From Lepraria neglecta (lineage: Eukaryota; Ascomycota; Lecanoromycetes; Lecanorales; Stereocaulaceae), in the NCBI GenBank assembly GCA_033220425.1, contig CM065652.1, forward strand, positions 2,542,001 through 2,606,000: DNA of 64,000 nt, in the 5' to 3' direction. Position 1 is the stretch's first letter; every line of letters starts with the position of its first letter. This document shows, piece by piece, positions 12,184-23,412 of this stretch. The position numbers were made by a program, and so were the translations under genes. The notes under the pieces are model-generated. The model was not told the DNA's origin. It made no database searches and saw nothing but the letters and a program-made list of their open reading frames with translations.

Positions 12184-13419
12184 GAAACGGCGTGCGTCAA
12201 CTCAAGTTGTCTCGCCGATCGTCCTGGTGCCTCCGCCGAAGAAGCAGAAGTCAAGCGCCAAGGAATCTACGCCCCCTAAAACAACTTGGAAATGCCGTGC
12301 ATCAACTCGAGATGCGTCGCCGGATATCCAGGCACCAGCACGAAAGAAGCAGATCCAGATCCAGGTGTCAATGTCCAAGGAAGATGCACGCCGTCGGGAG
12401 ATTTTCTTCAATGCGATGGCAACCATCGACCGCACCAGGAGCTTGAAAGGCTCAAAGCAGAGCGTAATACCACAATCCATGGATACGTACCCTATGGTAG
12501 GCAGCGTGCATCAAATACGAAGAGGAGCAATGGTAAAGCTGTACGCTTCGAAAATGGAGAACTCACTCCTTATGAACAATTCGAGGGAGATACGGAGCGA
12601 CGTATGAGTGAACTAGACGGAAATCTTCTGAAGGAAATTTCTGATGAGGTCGATCGCGAACTAGCTGAGCTCTCTGAAGAGGAGAATGATGGACAGACAA
12701 CTTGTGAATATGGCCATGAGAGAGAGCAGGGCGATAAAGAAGAGGGAGACTCGAGCTCTGTGGTAAAGAGGTCTTCCGAAGGTATTATCGTCTCTCAGAA
12801 AGACGTTGTCAAAAGCACAACAAATTCCTCCAGAACTTCCGAGCCCCAGTCTGCCCTCCCTCAAGAAGCTCTCGAAATCAAGAAACGCTATGGCGCCCTC
12901 AAAGCCTCAGCCTGGAAATGGGCCGTCAAGCACTTCCCCAAGGTCCCTAATTCAACCAAACCATCGCTCAACCTGCCGAGGCTAGCTGAAACATCCCCTG
13001 AGCTGGTGGAGTTCGTCAACTACATCTCCGCTTGCACTGATAACCCTTGGGAATACATCTTCAACGAGCAGCGACCAAAACTTGTGTATGGCATCCTAGG
13101 CAAAATGCTTGAAGTGATGTGTTTGGACATGAGATGTTTGGCGCAACAGACGAACAGCTGCAAATACTGAAAGAGCGAGATTTAAATGAGGTCCACGCAG
13201 ATGGTATGTCTCCTCACCTACACCCAACCGCATTTCTCACCTACCCCAGCAATGAGTATACTAACACATCCCAGCCCTGCACCGAAACACCTCCCGCTTC
13301 AACCTCATCCCTACCTTCACCACACCACCTGCGGATCTCATTTCTTCACTCAGCACCCTCCAAGCCTCCTTCCTCCACATGCTCCACCCTCTCTTAACCT
13401 CCCCCTCCTCCACCTCCGC

Positions 13420-13954
13420 CAACGCTCTTGATGGTCCAAACGGTCCAGTTTGAAAGGCAAACCGTCCAAAGTGACGGTTTTTAGTGGTTGGTGGTCCGGT
13501 TTGAAAATCAAACCGTTTGAACTCCGTTTAAACCGTCGGTTTAAACGGTTTTAAACGGTTTGAGTGCGAGGGTACTGGGAAGGAGCCGCAAAGCACCTAG
13601 ATTTGGTGTAAATCTCACCAAAATTAGGTAACCGCAAGCTCAAGTTGAATGTGAGTTTCCTTGAAGCTTTGGAGTTTCTGCGGGCAAGCCCCAGGTATAG
13701 GGCTAGGGCTACTAACCCTAAGAATTTGGTAATACGCTAACTCTTATAAGTAAGACGCTAACCTAATTAAAAAAATTTGCCACACCTCCGCAAAACCGGC
13801 GGTTTAAACCGTTTAAACCGTCAACCACATAAGTCAGACGGTTTAAACTGGACCAATAAGATCTCAAACTGGACCAACTACGAAGCAAAAAAAAGCAAAC
13901 CAACCGTTTAAACCGCCAAGCCCTTAAGTAGTCGGTCGACCATCAAGAGCGTTG
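13420..13954 (+). mobile_element. non-autonomous hAT-type MITE, 535 bp
   Basis: The ends are a perfect 17-bp inverted repeat: CAACGCTCTTGATGGTC at 13420-13436 and its reverse complement at 13938-13954. It is flanked by an exact 8-bp target-site duplication ACCTCCGC (13412-13419 and 13955-13962). An 8-bp duplication and the terminal CAACG, which fits the hAT end consensus YARNG, place it in the hAT superfamily. It has no coding capacity, so it must be mobilised by a transposase elsewhere. Subterminal regions carry six copies of GTTTAAAC plus variants. The intact duplication and perfect ends point to a recent insertion. Deleting the element and one duplication copy leaves the host reading frame continuous. 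Confidence 0.9.
13526..13913 (+). repeat. subterminal GTTTAAAC motif array inside the MITE
   Basis: The palindrome GTTTAAAC occurs at 13526-13533, 13539-13546, 13802-13809, 13811-13818, 13841-13848 and 13906-13913, with near variants such as GTTTTAAAC between. The copies cluster toward both ends and are absent from the middle, as expected for transposase-binding subterminal repeats of hAT elements. That role is inferred. Confidence 0.7.
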
Positions 13955-14488
13955 ACCTCCGCCCTACCCTCCCTCTCAAACTCCCTCTCCCGCATCCTCC
14001 AAAACGCAGCAACTCTCTCACTCCTCGCCCGCCGCCAGCAAAAGACCCTCTACCATTTCTCCCCGCATCCAGCTATCGGCTCCCATTTCTCAAGTGAAAC
14101 GATGCATGCTCTCAACCCCATGGAAGTAAGGAAGGGGAACATCACACGCCTCAGCTCCGACATCAAAATCGTAACAATGACAGGCTGGCCAGCTTGCATC
14201 GCCTACGCTTCTTCAAGAAGCAAGAAGAAACGAAAAGTCGAAGAAACTGTCCTGGACAAAGCAGAAGTCCTCCTCCAATGGGGCGCAATGATAAAACCCC
14301 TCTCCATCGAACCCGAAAATTGGCTAGGTCCAAGTCTGAGAGAGGAGATAGAGAGTAGGCAGAAATGGGTGATAAGGCAGCGGGCGGAGAGGAAGGCTGT
14401 TGTGGGGGCGGGGTTGGCGACTGGGATGGGGTTGGTGGGGCTGTGGGCTGTGCAGAGGGCGGGGGTTATGGAGGGGTTGAGGGGGTAG

Positions 14489-15219
14489 TTGGGGGTTAGA
14501 AAGGCGGAATGATTGATTGAGGTGGGGGTTTGTGTGCTATTGGTGTGGTTTGTGTAGTTTTGGAGGCTCGAAGCGTTATATCCATTGCCATCAGCTGCGT
14601 GAGGAACGCGAATTCCTTTCCATTTGTTAAGCCAGATGCTGGTCGGTGCTGTAGCGGCTTTATCTTCTGAAGCGCTGGAGCAGTGTGCCTACTGAATTTC
14701 GAGTTTCCTGGGATGAATGCTGCTTCTTGTGCACTCTCGAAACTTTCCGATTTGATTGAGTTGGCCCGGACAAGGGCGCCAAAAGTCAACTTTTGCAGTC
14801 CATTCGAGCAGACGTGGTACAGCAGCCGGCAGCTGATGCAGTCTATATTGACACTATCCCTGTAAGCAGCGCCCAAAGGCGCTATAAAGAATCTGAAGGA
14901 TCAATCAATCAATCAATCAGGCTTGAACTGTCCTTCGTCTCTGCAGAATTTCTGTCTCTCTTGTGTCCCGTTTGCTTCTCAATCTCAGCTCCCTGCTTGT
15001 GTGAACCTCACGGTTTCTGCACTGTCCGCCACGCTTTGTTCAAGGACATCTTCAAATGCTGACGAATATCATACATCATGCAGCGCGAATTTCGGGATGG
15101 CAAACCGTAGCACGGATTGGTTGGTGCCTTGCTTGGTATCTTGGGTCTTCGCGTATCGCATCAAAACTTGTATGCTCTTGAATTTCTAGGCTTACTATGA
15201 TCTCCATCAGTGAAACCGG
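14489..15219. other. intergenic between the interrupted gene and WDR89
   Basis: Convergent 3' flanks. It includes a short run of ATCA tetranucleotides near 14900-14918. Open frames on both strands look random in composition. Confidence 0.5.
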
Positions 15220-16664
15220 CTAGTACGGCTTGAATCTGCCCTTTGCTTCGTCGCCAGCTGCATGGTCCTTTTTCTTCTTCTTCTTCTTCTTCGGCTTCTC
15301 AGTCTCCGTGGGGGTTTCGGCTTCCTGCATATGCTCTTGAGCATTTTCGGCGCTTGTCCGCCAAGCTCTGATCAAACCGCCTTCCCCTGCCGTGAAAATT
15401 GTCTGTGCCTAGCACATCGGCGTTAGGTAGGCTTTACTGCTTTGTACATCTGCTTGTATGTGCGGCGCTTAAGGGGAAGGGCGAGCGCGACTTACATCGT
15501 GGTTGATGAGCATCGAGCGAACTATTTCCTCTCCATGTGCACCTGGTAGACGTATCGTAATGTTCTGGTCGAAGGACCAATTATCCGCATATTGAAGAGG
15601 TACAAGATCAAGGTGATGCTTGCTAACGAGGGGATAGTATCAGACTTGTGCCGGGTATAGAGGTTTGGGACCGAAGTCGGACGTACCTATGCGAGCCAGC
15701 GCCAAGGATTGCTTCACCACTGCCAATATGTGGGATAATATCGACTATATACTCGCACTCCAACTTGGGTCGAAGATCGCCGAAAACATGCGGAGCCACG
15801 TCTGGTGCTAGGTTGTCCTGGCTTTCGAGCTGGTAGATCGAAAAGGTTTCATCGTGGCTCAGGGCGAAGAATTGAGAGTTTGATAGAAAGCCGGCGTGGT
15901 GGATTGAGCTGCCGTGGTTGGCTACTTGGGAGAGCGCGTCGTCTTCGTCGGAGTGATCTATGTTGTAAATGTTGACCAGACCGTCTGTGCTGCCTGAGAG
16001 GAGGGTGCCGCGTGAGTGAGGGTGGAATTGTAGCTAACAGGCACTTCAGCTCAATGTCGGCATATTTTCATGAATCCACCATACCTCTGTAACATCATCG
16101 CTGTGGCTCTCAATGTATTGCCGTACTGGCTTGCTGGGAGATCTGTTGTCCCTATGTCAGGGATCAGCTTCAGCATCCCGAATCTGTCCAGGCATTATGG
16201 TCTCAGTACCACAGTATCACAGAGGCTTGGGAATGGCTGAGCTCCGTGCCAACAACGACGAAGTGGTCGTCGTTGCATAGTGATAAGTATGGTGTATTGC
16301 TGTCTTTCACCATCTGTAAGTGGGCAAATTTGGATGAGTCTTTAGTTTCCTTACCATCACTAAGTTCCAGAGTGCTTCTGCCCGACCGCAAGTCCCAGCT
16401 TCGAACCACAGCATCTCTGCCGGCTGTTAAGAAAACATTTTTATCGTTCTCTGGTGCCTCTAAGCAGGTGACGCCAGCATGTACGTTCTTCAGAATCCCA
16501 CCCGCGATCTCTTTAAGCGAGGTCGAATCGATAATGCGGAGAGAATCATCCGACGAGATTGCAGCAAGGTTCGAATCGATTTGCAAAATCTTGTATATGT
16601 AAGAGTCCGCCGGTAGCGATAGCGATGAGGTTTTCGTTAGGGTAGCAACTTCCATCTTGCCCAA
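15220..16664 (-). CDS. WDR89: WDR89-like WD40 repeat protein
   Basis: Five exons, 16664-16210, 16151-16085, 16033-15687, 15622-15496 and 15408-15220, fit in phase for 394 residues, close to the size of human WDR89. The diagnostic block is YIESHSDDVTE-LQFHPHSRG followed by TLLSGSTDGLVNIYNIDHSD and EDDAL, which closely follows the human WDR89 core. WD40 repeats precede it (NVFLTAGRDAVVRSWDLRSG) and follow it (TIFTAGEGGLIRAWR). The C-terminus is a Lys-rich tail (EKPKKKKKKKKDH) ending GRFKPY; its codons form a CTT/TTC microsatellite on the plus strand near 15270. The molecular role of WDR89 is poorly defined, so none is claimed. Confidence 0.92.
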
Positions 16665-18576
16665 TTTGTTATCCTGCAGGGTGTGGGGGGCCGTTGGGTT
16701 GTTTTGCGGGCTGGCGGGTACCTACTCTTCGGTGTAGGGCACCAGACCTAATTGATCATAGGTTAGATAAGTCCAAGTACAAAGTACCAAGTACCTGACC
16801 ACGAGTCAATGGGCTCGCTTATTCATTTTTAAGGTATGGTTGCGTAAGTGACCCTATTCGCAGATCCTTGCTAGATTCTCGCTAGGACTCGCTACCAATG
16901 TGTTCAAGGTACCTTACCGAGAGCGCGGCAGTGTCAAGGCCAGAACGGTGTACTGGGAAATAAGAGAAATTGATGCATGCAGGCAAGGAAACCCCCGATT
17001 GTCGGACACGGCCTATGACGCAAGTTTCTGACAATGAGTGGACCGGATATTATTATCATTTCGCATGTGCCCGCTAGACGTACTGCGCGCTGCATTGCTG
17101 CAGGAGACCTACGTCTGGATCGCAGCACTGTTTCTTTCGACCTCAACGGATAGAATAGAACTCAATTGTTAATCCATTGGAGAAGTCTGGCCATGAATCG
17201 GATCATGCAGATGCTGTAACTCATGTTAATCATCCGGCAAATGTACGCCTGAGGCTAACTGAATCTTCAAGGATTATGGTCCCTGGCGTGTCTTTGTGTG
17301 CCGGGGTGGTTGGTCGCTTGACGTCAGTGATGCATGACCCAAGGGAGTGGTTCACTGGTGAGGGGGTGATGAAAAAAATGGACCCGGCCATTCGGACCAC
17401 TAGACTGCTCCCCCTCCTTCCCTTCTCGCCTACGCTAGTGTCTTCGATACAAGGGCACGCTTCAAGAATCGTGGGCGGTGCATACCTCGAACACTCGGCT
17501 TAGCAATCTACGACCGTGGTGGCTGAGCCTGAAAGGTCACCGAGGCGCACGCACTCGTGCTCGCAGAAGCAGTGCTTGGTGCATACAACCTCTGGTATAG
17601 GACTGGCCATAGAGTAAGCTGCATATTGCCAGACTTTAGCATTAAGGCCAATTGGTTGCGATCAGCACTACGAAGGCTTCCGAGTCCCGACATACCCCAT
17701 CACGTCCCATGCTTGGGTTCGTGCGCGAATTAGATCTACCATACCCAAATTCTAGGTGGGACACCCATCAGGTGTCCTAATTTTAAAAGCTGAGAGAACC
17801 CGTGAGCGACGCATGTCCAACGTTTCCCGCCCATTCGCACCGTTGCTTTTGCTTTTCCTGAACGCCACCCTGGTGGACGGTGACCGTTAACTACCTAAGG
17901 TATTCTCGATGGTCATTGACAAAGCGTTTCCGCGGGGGCGGGTTCCGCCTTGGTGGACGGTGAACCATCGAGCAAACTTTTTAAGCCAAAGATATGATTC
18001 TGGAGGAAGCTTGCGCTGGCATCCCGAACCATGATTTGCCCCCGAAGCCACGACCTCACTAGCAGCCCCTAGCTGGGGAGGACCCTGGAAAAGAGGCCAG
18101 ACCATTAGACCAACCTTCCCAAATGGACTAATCACACTAACCTTTCTAACTGGATTGCAAGCCAACCGGGACCCGAGGGAGTGGGTCAGCTATAGGACGG
18201 CCGTGCTCATTGCGTATCATGAAATACTTCTCTCCCACAACTCGCTCCTCAAATAATCAAATTCACTACGCATTTCCAAGGTGCTCATGCATGCTCCGCC
18301 TTTGACACGATTAGAATTTGTCCTATTTTGTTAGTTACCCAACCGCAGCTCCATCTTGACTTTGTCTGGATGCTTCTACCAATCTACTACTGCACCCCTC
18401 TCAACAAACATCTGTTCTATTTCCGATGCGAGGATCGTAGAAAGACTTTAAATCGGTTTGGGAGGGAAGGGTTAAGCTCACAATAACGTTTACGCACCAG
18501 GCAATTGTTGTCCGTCTTCGAACGCTCGTTATTGGCACTTGTCTCAGCCATTGCTCAGATATCTGCAACGACCGTG
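16665..18576. other. 1.9-kb gene-poor stretch
   Basis: No supported gene. The 13-mer TGGTGGACGGTGA occurs twice in direct orientation at 17871-17883 and 17951-17963. A short hairpin (GGACACC...GGTGTCC) lies near 17760. Similar 'GACCC-A/G-AGGGAGTGG' strings occur near 17337 and 18171. A 92-codon reverse frame at 17887-18165 is open but matches nothing I know. This could be a worn mobile-element remnant, but I cannot define its ends. Confidence 0.4.
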
Positions 18577-20011
18577 ATGACTGCGTAAGGCATCTTACAC
18601 CTCCAATCTTTTCTCAATTCTGACACTATCTCCACAGGGCGATCCCCCCACCAGACTACCTCGAAAATGGCAGGAAATACCATGGCTATCGCAGAGGCAT
18701 CTACATGTACCCGTGTGACGAAGTAAGACAACCAAAACGGCATTTCTCTACCTTTTGGACGGTACTGATTACGATCACGCTACAGACAGAGATGGAGCGC
18801 TTGGATATCTACAACCACATCATCTACACCGTTGCGCGCAAAGGAGAACTACACAAGGTGCCTCTTATACCAACGGGGGAGACGCTACCTCGATTGCGAA
18901 TATTAGACGTGGGGTGTGGTACTGGCATATGGGCAATTGAGATGGCCGAGTACGTATGGTTCTCTGCAGGCTTCATGGCGCGGCTGACTAGCCGGACCCA
19001 ACAGCAAATTCAGAGAGGCAGAAGTATGCACGCATGTACAAGGATGATCATAGGTCAAAACATGCTAATTGGTCTCCCAGGTCATTGGCACAGACCTTGC
19101 ACTTATACAACCTGCTCTGTTCGTTTACCCATGCATCACTCTCGCCTAGATTGACGCTGAATTATAACCCAGGATCCCAAGTAACCTACGATTTCGACAA
19201 CGAGACTTTGACAGCCCGTGGGTCATGGGTGAAGATTCCTGGGATCTCATACACTTAGGCATGCTATGCGGTAGCGTCCAAAGTTGGCGCGAGATGTACG
19301 GGAACGTAATGCGGTAGGCAAGTTCAGGCAATACACCATATGCGGCCAGACTGATAGGCAACTAGGCATCTAAAACCAGGGACTGGTCATCTCGAACAGG
19401 TCGAAATCGATCTGGAACCTCGCTGCGACGACGGAACGCTCGAATCAGATTCATCGTACAGGGCTTGGTACCACAGGTATTTGACAGACGCCACGGATCG
19501 AGCCCACCGCCCAATTGCATATCTTCACCAGACTCCTGACCTCTTGAAGGATATGGGATTTGTTGATGTTGAAGTAGAAAGGATACAGCTGCCCATCGGC
19601 GAGTGGTCAAGAGACAATGTTGACCTCGGAAGGTGGTATAGGCTCGGTATCTGCGAGGCACTGGAAGCGCTGAGCCTCGCCCCCTTTACAAGACCCCAAT
19701 TTAGTTGGCCAGTTAATGATGCGAAAAGATATGTCAAAGAAGTCCAGGAGATCCTGCGCAGAGCAGACATCCACGCGTACAATTTCTTGTAAGTCCTGAA
19801 TTTTCGTTCTTGTGTGCATTTGCGCTTCCCCCTTCGCCCCTCCTATACTTCTCCTTTGTTGCTCCATTAAAGGGTCTAGTGATAGCGACGACTAAACGTG
19901 ATTAGGTACATAATCACCGCAAGAAAACCTGGAAAACGTGAACCTCGTGTAAGCACGGTCCCACCGTTTGAAATCGTAGCTAATGAACTAACCGCTTGCC
20001 TAGTGATTTGA
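18577..20011 (+). CDS. LaeA-like S-adenosylmethionine-dependent methyltransferase
   Basis: Eight exons fit exactly in phase: 18577-18584, 18638-18722, 18786-18949, 19005-19023, 19081-19118, 19173-19313, 19366-19788 and 19906-20011, giving 327 residues. The SAM-binding motif I is [17 protein letters not shown]; the 19-base exon 4 bridges it to the acidic-loop strand as [19 protein letters not shown]. Further family blocks are [20 protein letters not shown] and [20 protein letters not shown], then the C-terminal [18 protein letters not shown]. This is the fold of LaeA/TAM-type methyltransferases of secondary-metabolism regulation and biosynthesis. The family is very large in Pezizomycotina, so it should not be called LaeA itself. 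There is no biosynthetic core gene nearby. The coding capacity appears intact despite the heavily fragmented exon structure. Confidence 0.88.
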
Positions 20012-20970
20012 ACCGATTCTTTTTATCTTCCCGACCGGCGGCCCCTAATGACACAAGAATACCAAAGCAAGGACGCCGTCCTTGCCTGGCTGGCTGAAGC
20101 GTGGTGCGGTGGCATATCTTATTTTGCACAGCTGACGGTTTCCCGGCTGCCGCGGAATCCACCAAGTATCGCTTGGTTCTTAACGTTTCATGGAGTGGAT
20201 AGGTCAAAGGAAGTCCACTCAGAGGATCCGTCTCGCCACGTGTCCACCGGGCTCACCGCCGTTTGGAACCCAGTGACCTTGACATATTCAACGTTCTGGC
20301 TGCCATAAACGATCCACAACTCCTCCTGAACATAGTGAGGGATGGCTTCTCCCCTAGTGTCTGAATTACCGCCCTTCTATCTACGGACTCCCTATTCCTC
20401 ATTCTAGCGCCGTCTTTCCAGTAGCGCCTTTTGCATTCAGGGTCTAATAACTTTCAATGGCGTTCTGGCGTTGAAAGAGGAGGATGGACATAGCTTGGAG
20501 GGAAGAGGATATATATATGTTTCTCAATGACAAAAGTTATGCACTGGCGACGGGATATGGGTAGATAGCTATACCATATAGGGATGAATGAGATGCCGAT
20601 AATCATCGATTCCTGTCCATAGATATGTTTCTTGGCCTAGATCTCCATCTCAATGTCAAGAAGAAACAAGGAAATGCGACTTGAAGGTTGCTGCCCTTGG
20701 TGCCCTTTACCGGCTGCTGCCTTCTGAAGCGAAGGCTTGGCGTTTCAGCCCTAATTCCCTCATTCCCTGCAGGGCATTTGATTTCTAGGCTTGTTCGGTA
20801 TCGGACACACTTTTGGACGTTATGTGTTGGGATAGAAGCATGCTACAGCTTCTGCTGCGATCTAATCACCATCCGAAGATATAAAGTTGCTTTCTTTCCA
20901 ACTGCTTCTGGAGGTATTCTGCGTTATCAAGTTCAAACATTTCTTTGGTAAAAAGGGCAGCCAAGTGACC
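20012..20970. other. intergenic upstream of TRK
   Basis: About 960 bases with no supported gene; presumably the methyltransferase 3' flank and a long TRK promoter. No repeat or RNA recognised. Confidence 0.5.
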
Positions 20971-23412
20971 ATGGGTAAGTGTCCCAGAGTGCGACTAACG
21001 CCCTTCATAGACATCTAGCTAATGCTTGCAGTGTCACGTCCGAGCCTTCGTCTTACCCCTCCCATTTCCCGAATCTCACGATCAATCGCCCTTCATCTCC
21101 CGCCACTCAATTTCATTACCCTCCACTATGCCTACTTCATTGGAGTATCCCTTCTCTCGAGCCTCATATTCTGGGGCTCCTCAACGCCTCCCAGAAGCGT
21201 CAGCTACACGGACTCTCTTTTCCTCACCGTCTCCGCTATGACCTTGGCAGGACTTAATACTATCAACCTATCGCAACTGAATACATTTCAACAATTTATT
21301 CTCTTTCTACTCATCCTATTAGGGTCTGCAATATGGGTGTCCATTGCCGTCGTGCATGTCAGGAGAAAATCATTTGAGCGCAGGTTTAAAAGCATTGTGG
21401 AAGAGGAGCGTCATAAACGGAGGAGCAGAAGCGGGAGCATGTCAAGGCGGCCATTCTCGTTTCCGAAGTCTTTCAGCCGCTCTCACCCTGAAGTTGACGG
21501 AGTGGTGGTTCGGGGGAGTGTTATTGAACCCGAAACTGGGCCCGCGGAGGACGCAAATGGAAACGTGCATGTTCCGAGCAGGCAAATCAAGTCAGAGAAA
21601 TCGCCCGCGGAGGATGTCGATGGACATGCGCATGTTCCAAGCAGGCAAACATCAACAGATGGGATGCATGCACCTGCTGCAGAAGACCTTGTCGAGCAGG
21701 CAGAGATGAGGAATGGATTTGAGACAGGCGCAGGACCCAGCAAATCCAGAGCCCCCAGCGACCCATTGACAATCAACACTGGGTTTTCGAGACGGATTAC
21801 GTTTGCAGCTCCCACTTCGCCGACCCAACATAGGGAACATGGGCGCATTTTCGCAATGCAGGGCGTTGGAGCCCGACAAAATATTCTAAATCACCCTCAG
21901 AGGACCCCTCCACCCATATACCCTGATGAACTACCAAAGATAAATGAGGGAGATGCGGATACGATACCGCCGCGACGCCATGGAGTCTACGGTTTCTTGT
22001 CTAATGGCTTCATCGGCAGAAATTCTCAGTTCAGCAGTCTTACTCTCGCAGAGCGCGAGCGCCTCGGTGGGGTCGAGTACAGAGCTGTCACAGTCCTCGC
22101 GGTCATCGTACCTTTATATTTCGTTCTATGGCAATTACTTGGATGTATTGGACTTGGTGCTTATGTGGCAAGGAATCGAAGCGCTGCCACAGAGGTGAAT
22201 GCTGAAAATCCTTGGTATGACAATTATCTCGTTGTTGTCTCTGATGGCTGATCCTCTCCAGGTGGGTTGGTGCATTTAATGGCGTTTCCGCATTCAATAA
22301 CAGTGGTATGAGTTTGCTAGACGCCAACATGGTACGAGTCAAAAGCTTGCGTTCGTATGGTGGCTTACACTCGCACAAAGGTCGCCTTTCAAACCGCGGA
22401 TTACATGCTTATCACGATGAGTCTTATGATATTAGCCGGCAATACCTGCTATCCAATCTTCCTAAGATTGATCATTTGGACCATATTCAAACTACTACCA
22501 GATGATGGCGAGAGATGTGGCGACTGGAAAGTCACTCTTCGCTTCCTCCTCGACCATCCGAGACGGTGCTACACTAATCTCTTCCCCGCGAGACACACCT
22601 GGTGGCTCCTAGCAACCCTCATCTGCCTTAACGGCACAGATTGGGCAGCCTTCGAAGTTCTAAACATAGGCAACTCAACAGTAACATCCCTCACCCGAGG
22701 CGCTAGAGCTCTAGATGGCCTCTTCCAAGCCTTCGCCGTCCGCAGTGGCGGTTTCTACGTTGTTCCCATCGCCAACCTCCGGATCGGGCTTTTAATCCTC
22801 TACGTAATCATGATGTACATCTCCGTCTACCCCGTCGTAATAACCATGCGCAACTCCAACGTCTACGAAGAACGCAGCCTAGGTATCTACGCTGATGATC
22901 CGCAAGCAAAGAAAAAAGAAGAGGAGCAGTCATCACTTAATAATAAAACCCTTTTCGGCCGCATCAAACGCACCATGACAAACAAACCAGGCTCCGGCAC
23001 TGAATCCCGAGGCTACTTCGTCCGTCAACAGCTCCGCGGCCAACTAGCCCACGATCTCTGGTGGATAGTCCTCGCCGTCCTCTTCATCACCATAACAGAA
23101 ACCAGCCAATTCGAGCGCGATCCAGTCGACTATTCCGTCTTCAACATCCTCTTCGAAGTCGTCTCCGGGTACGGATGCGTGGGCATCAGCGTCGGCTTGC
23201 CAAATGTCGCATACTCTTTCTGTGGCGGCTGGCATACGTTTAGCAAGCTTGTGCTATGCGCTGTTATGATTCGGGGACGGCATCGGGGCTTGCCGGTTGC
23301 GATTGATCGCGCGGTGCTGCTGCCTGGGGAGCATCTTGCTGCTGCTGAGGAGGAGGATGCGCAGATCAGATTGGATAGGAGTGTTACTACTTTGAATAGA
23401 GGGACTGTTTAG
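20971..23412 (+). CDS. TRK1: TRK-family potassium transporter
   Basis: Exons 20971-20974, 21032-22214, 22262-22331 and 22381-23412 fit in phase for 762 residues; an in-frame ATG at 21022 is an alternative start without the first intron. The protein has paired helices and four filter-type loops of the Trk/HKT fold: SAMTLAGLNTINLS, GAFNGVSAFNNSGMSLLD, LFQAFAVRSGGFYVVPIANL and VSGYGCVGISVGLPN. The long hydrophilic loop between the first and second membrane pairs, typical of fungal Trk, spans about residues 115-340 and contains a 21-residue tandem duplication. Fungal Trk proteins carry out high-affinity K+ uptake at the plasma membrane, driven by the membrane potential. The junction giving DANM-VAFQTADYMLITMS is well conserved and supports the third splice. 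Confidence 0.93.
21541..21666 (+). repeat. 63-bp tandem duplication within TRK
   Basis: Two units begin CCCGCGGAGGA at 21541 and 21604, a 63-bp period. They encode PAEDANGNVHVPSRQ and PAEDVDGHAHVPSRQ in the cytosolic loop. The frame is preserved. Confidence 0.85.

Larger units (their letters stand above)
12184..14488 (+). pseudogene. uncharacterised conserved-looking gene, interrupted by a MITE
   Basis: I do not recognise the family. The 5' part reads as a basic Pro/Lys/Ser-rich stretch (KKQKSSAKESTPPK, then MSKEDARRREIFFNAMATID at 12371). The middle, in another frame, reads ELERLKAERNTTIHGYVPYG and an acidic, charged region, then the well-ordered WKWAVKHFPKVPNSTKPSLN and IFNEQRPKLVYGILGKMLEV. 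A further frame change near 13113 leads to FGHEMFGATDEQLQILKERD, then a good intron (13204-13274), then ADALHRNTSRFNLIPTF. At 13420 a 535-bp element interrupts the frame. Beyond it the same frame resumes (SLSNSLSRILQNAATLSLLA) and ends at 14488 after a hydrophobic C-terminal segment (GAGLATGMGLVGLWAV). The MITE sits cleanly in the exon; together with two apparent single-base frame changes upstream this makes an inactive gene likely, unless the frame changes are assembly errors. The start is unresolved. Confidence 0.6.

Noticed and set aside
17887-18165. Reverse 92-codon frame as a transposase remnant
   Set aside because: No catalytic motif or terminal repeats could be tied to it.
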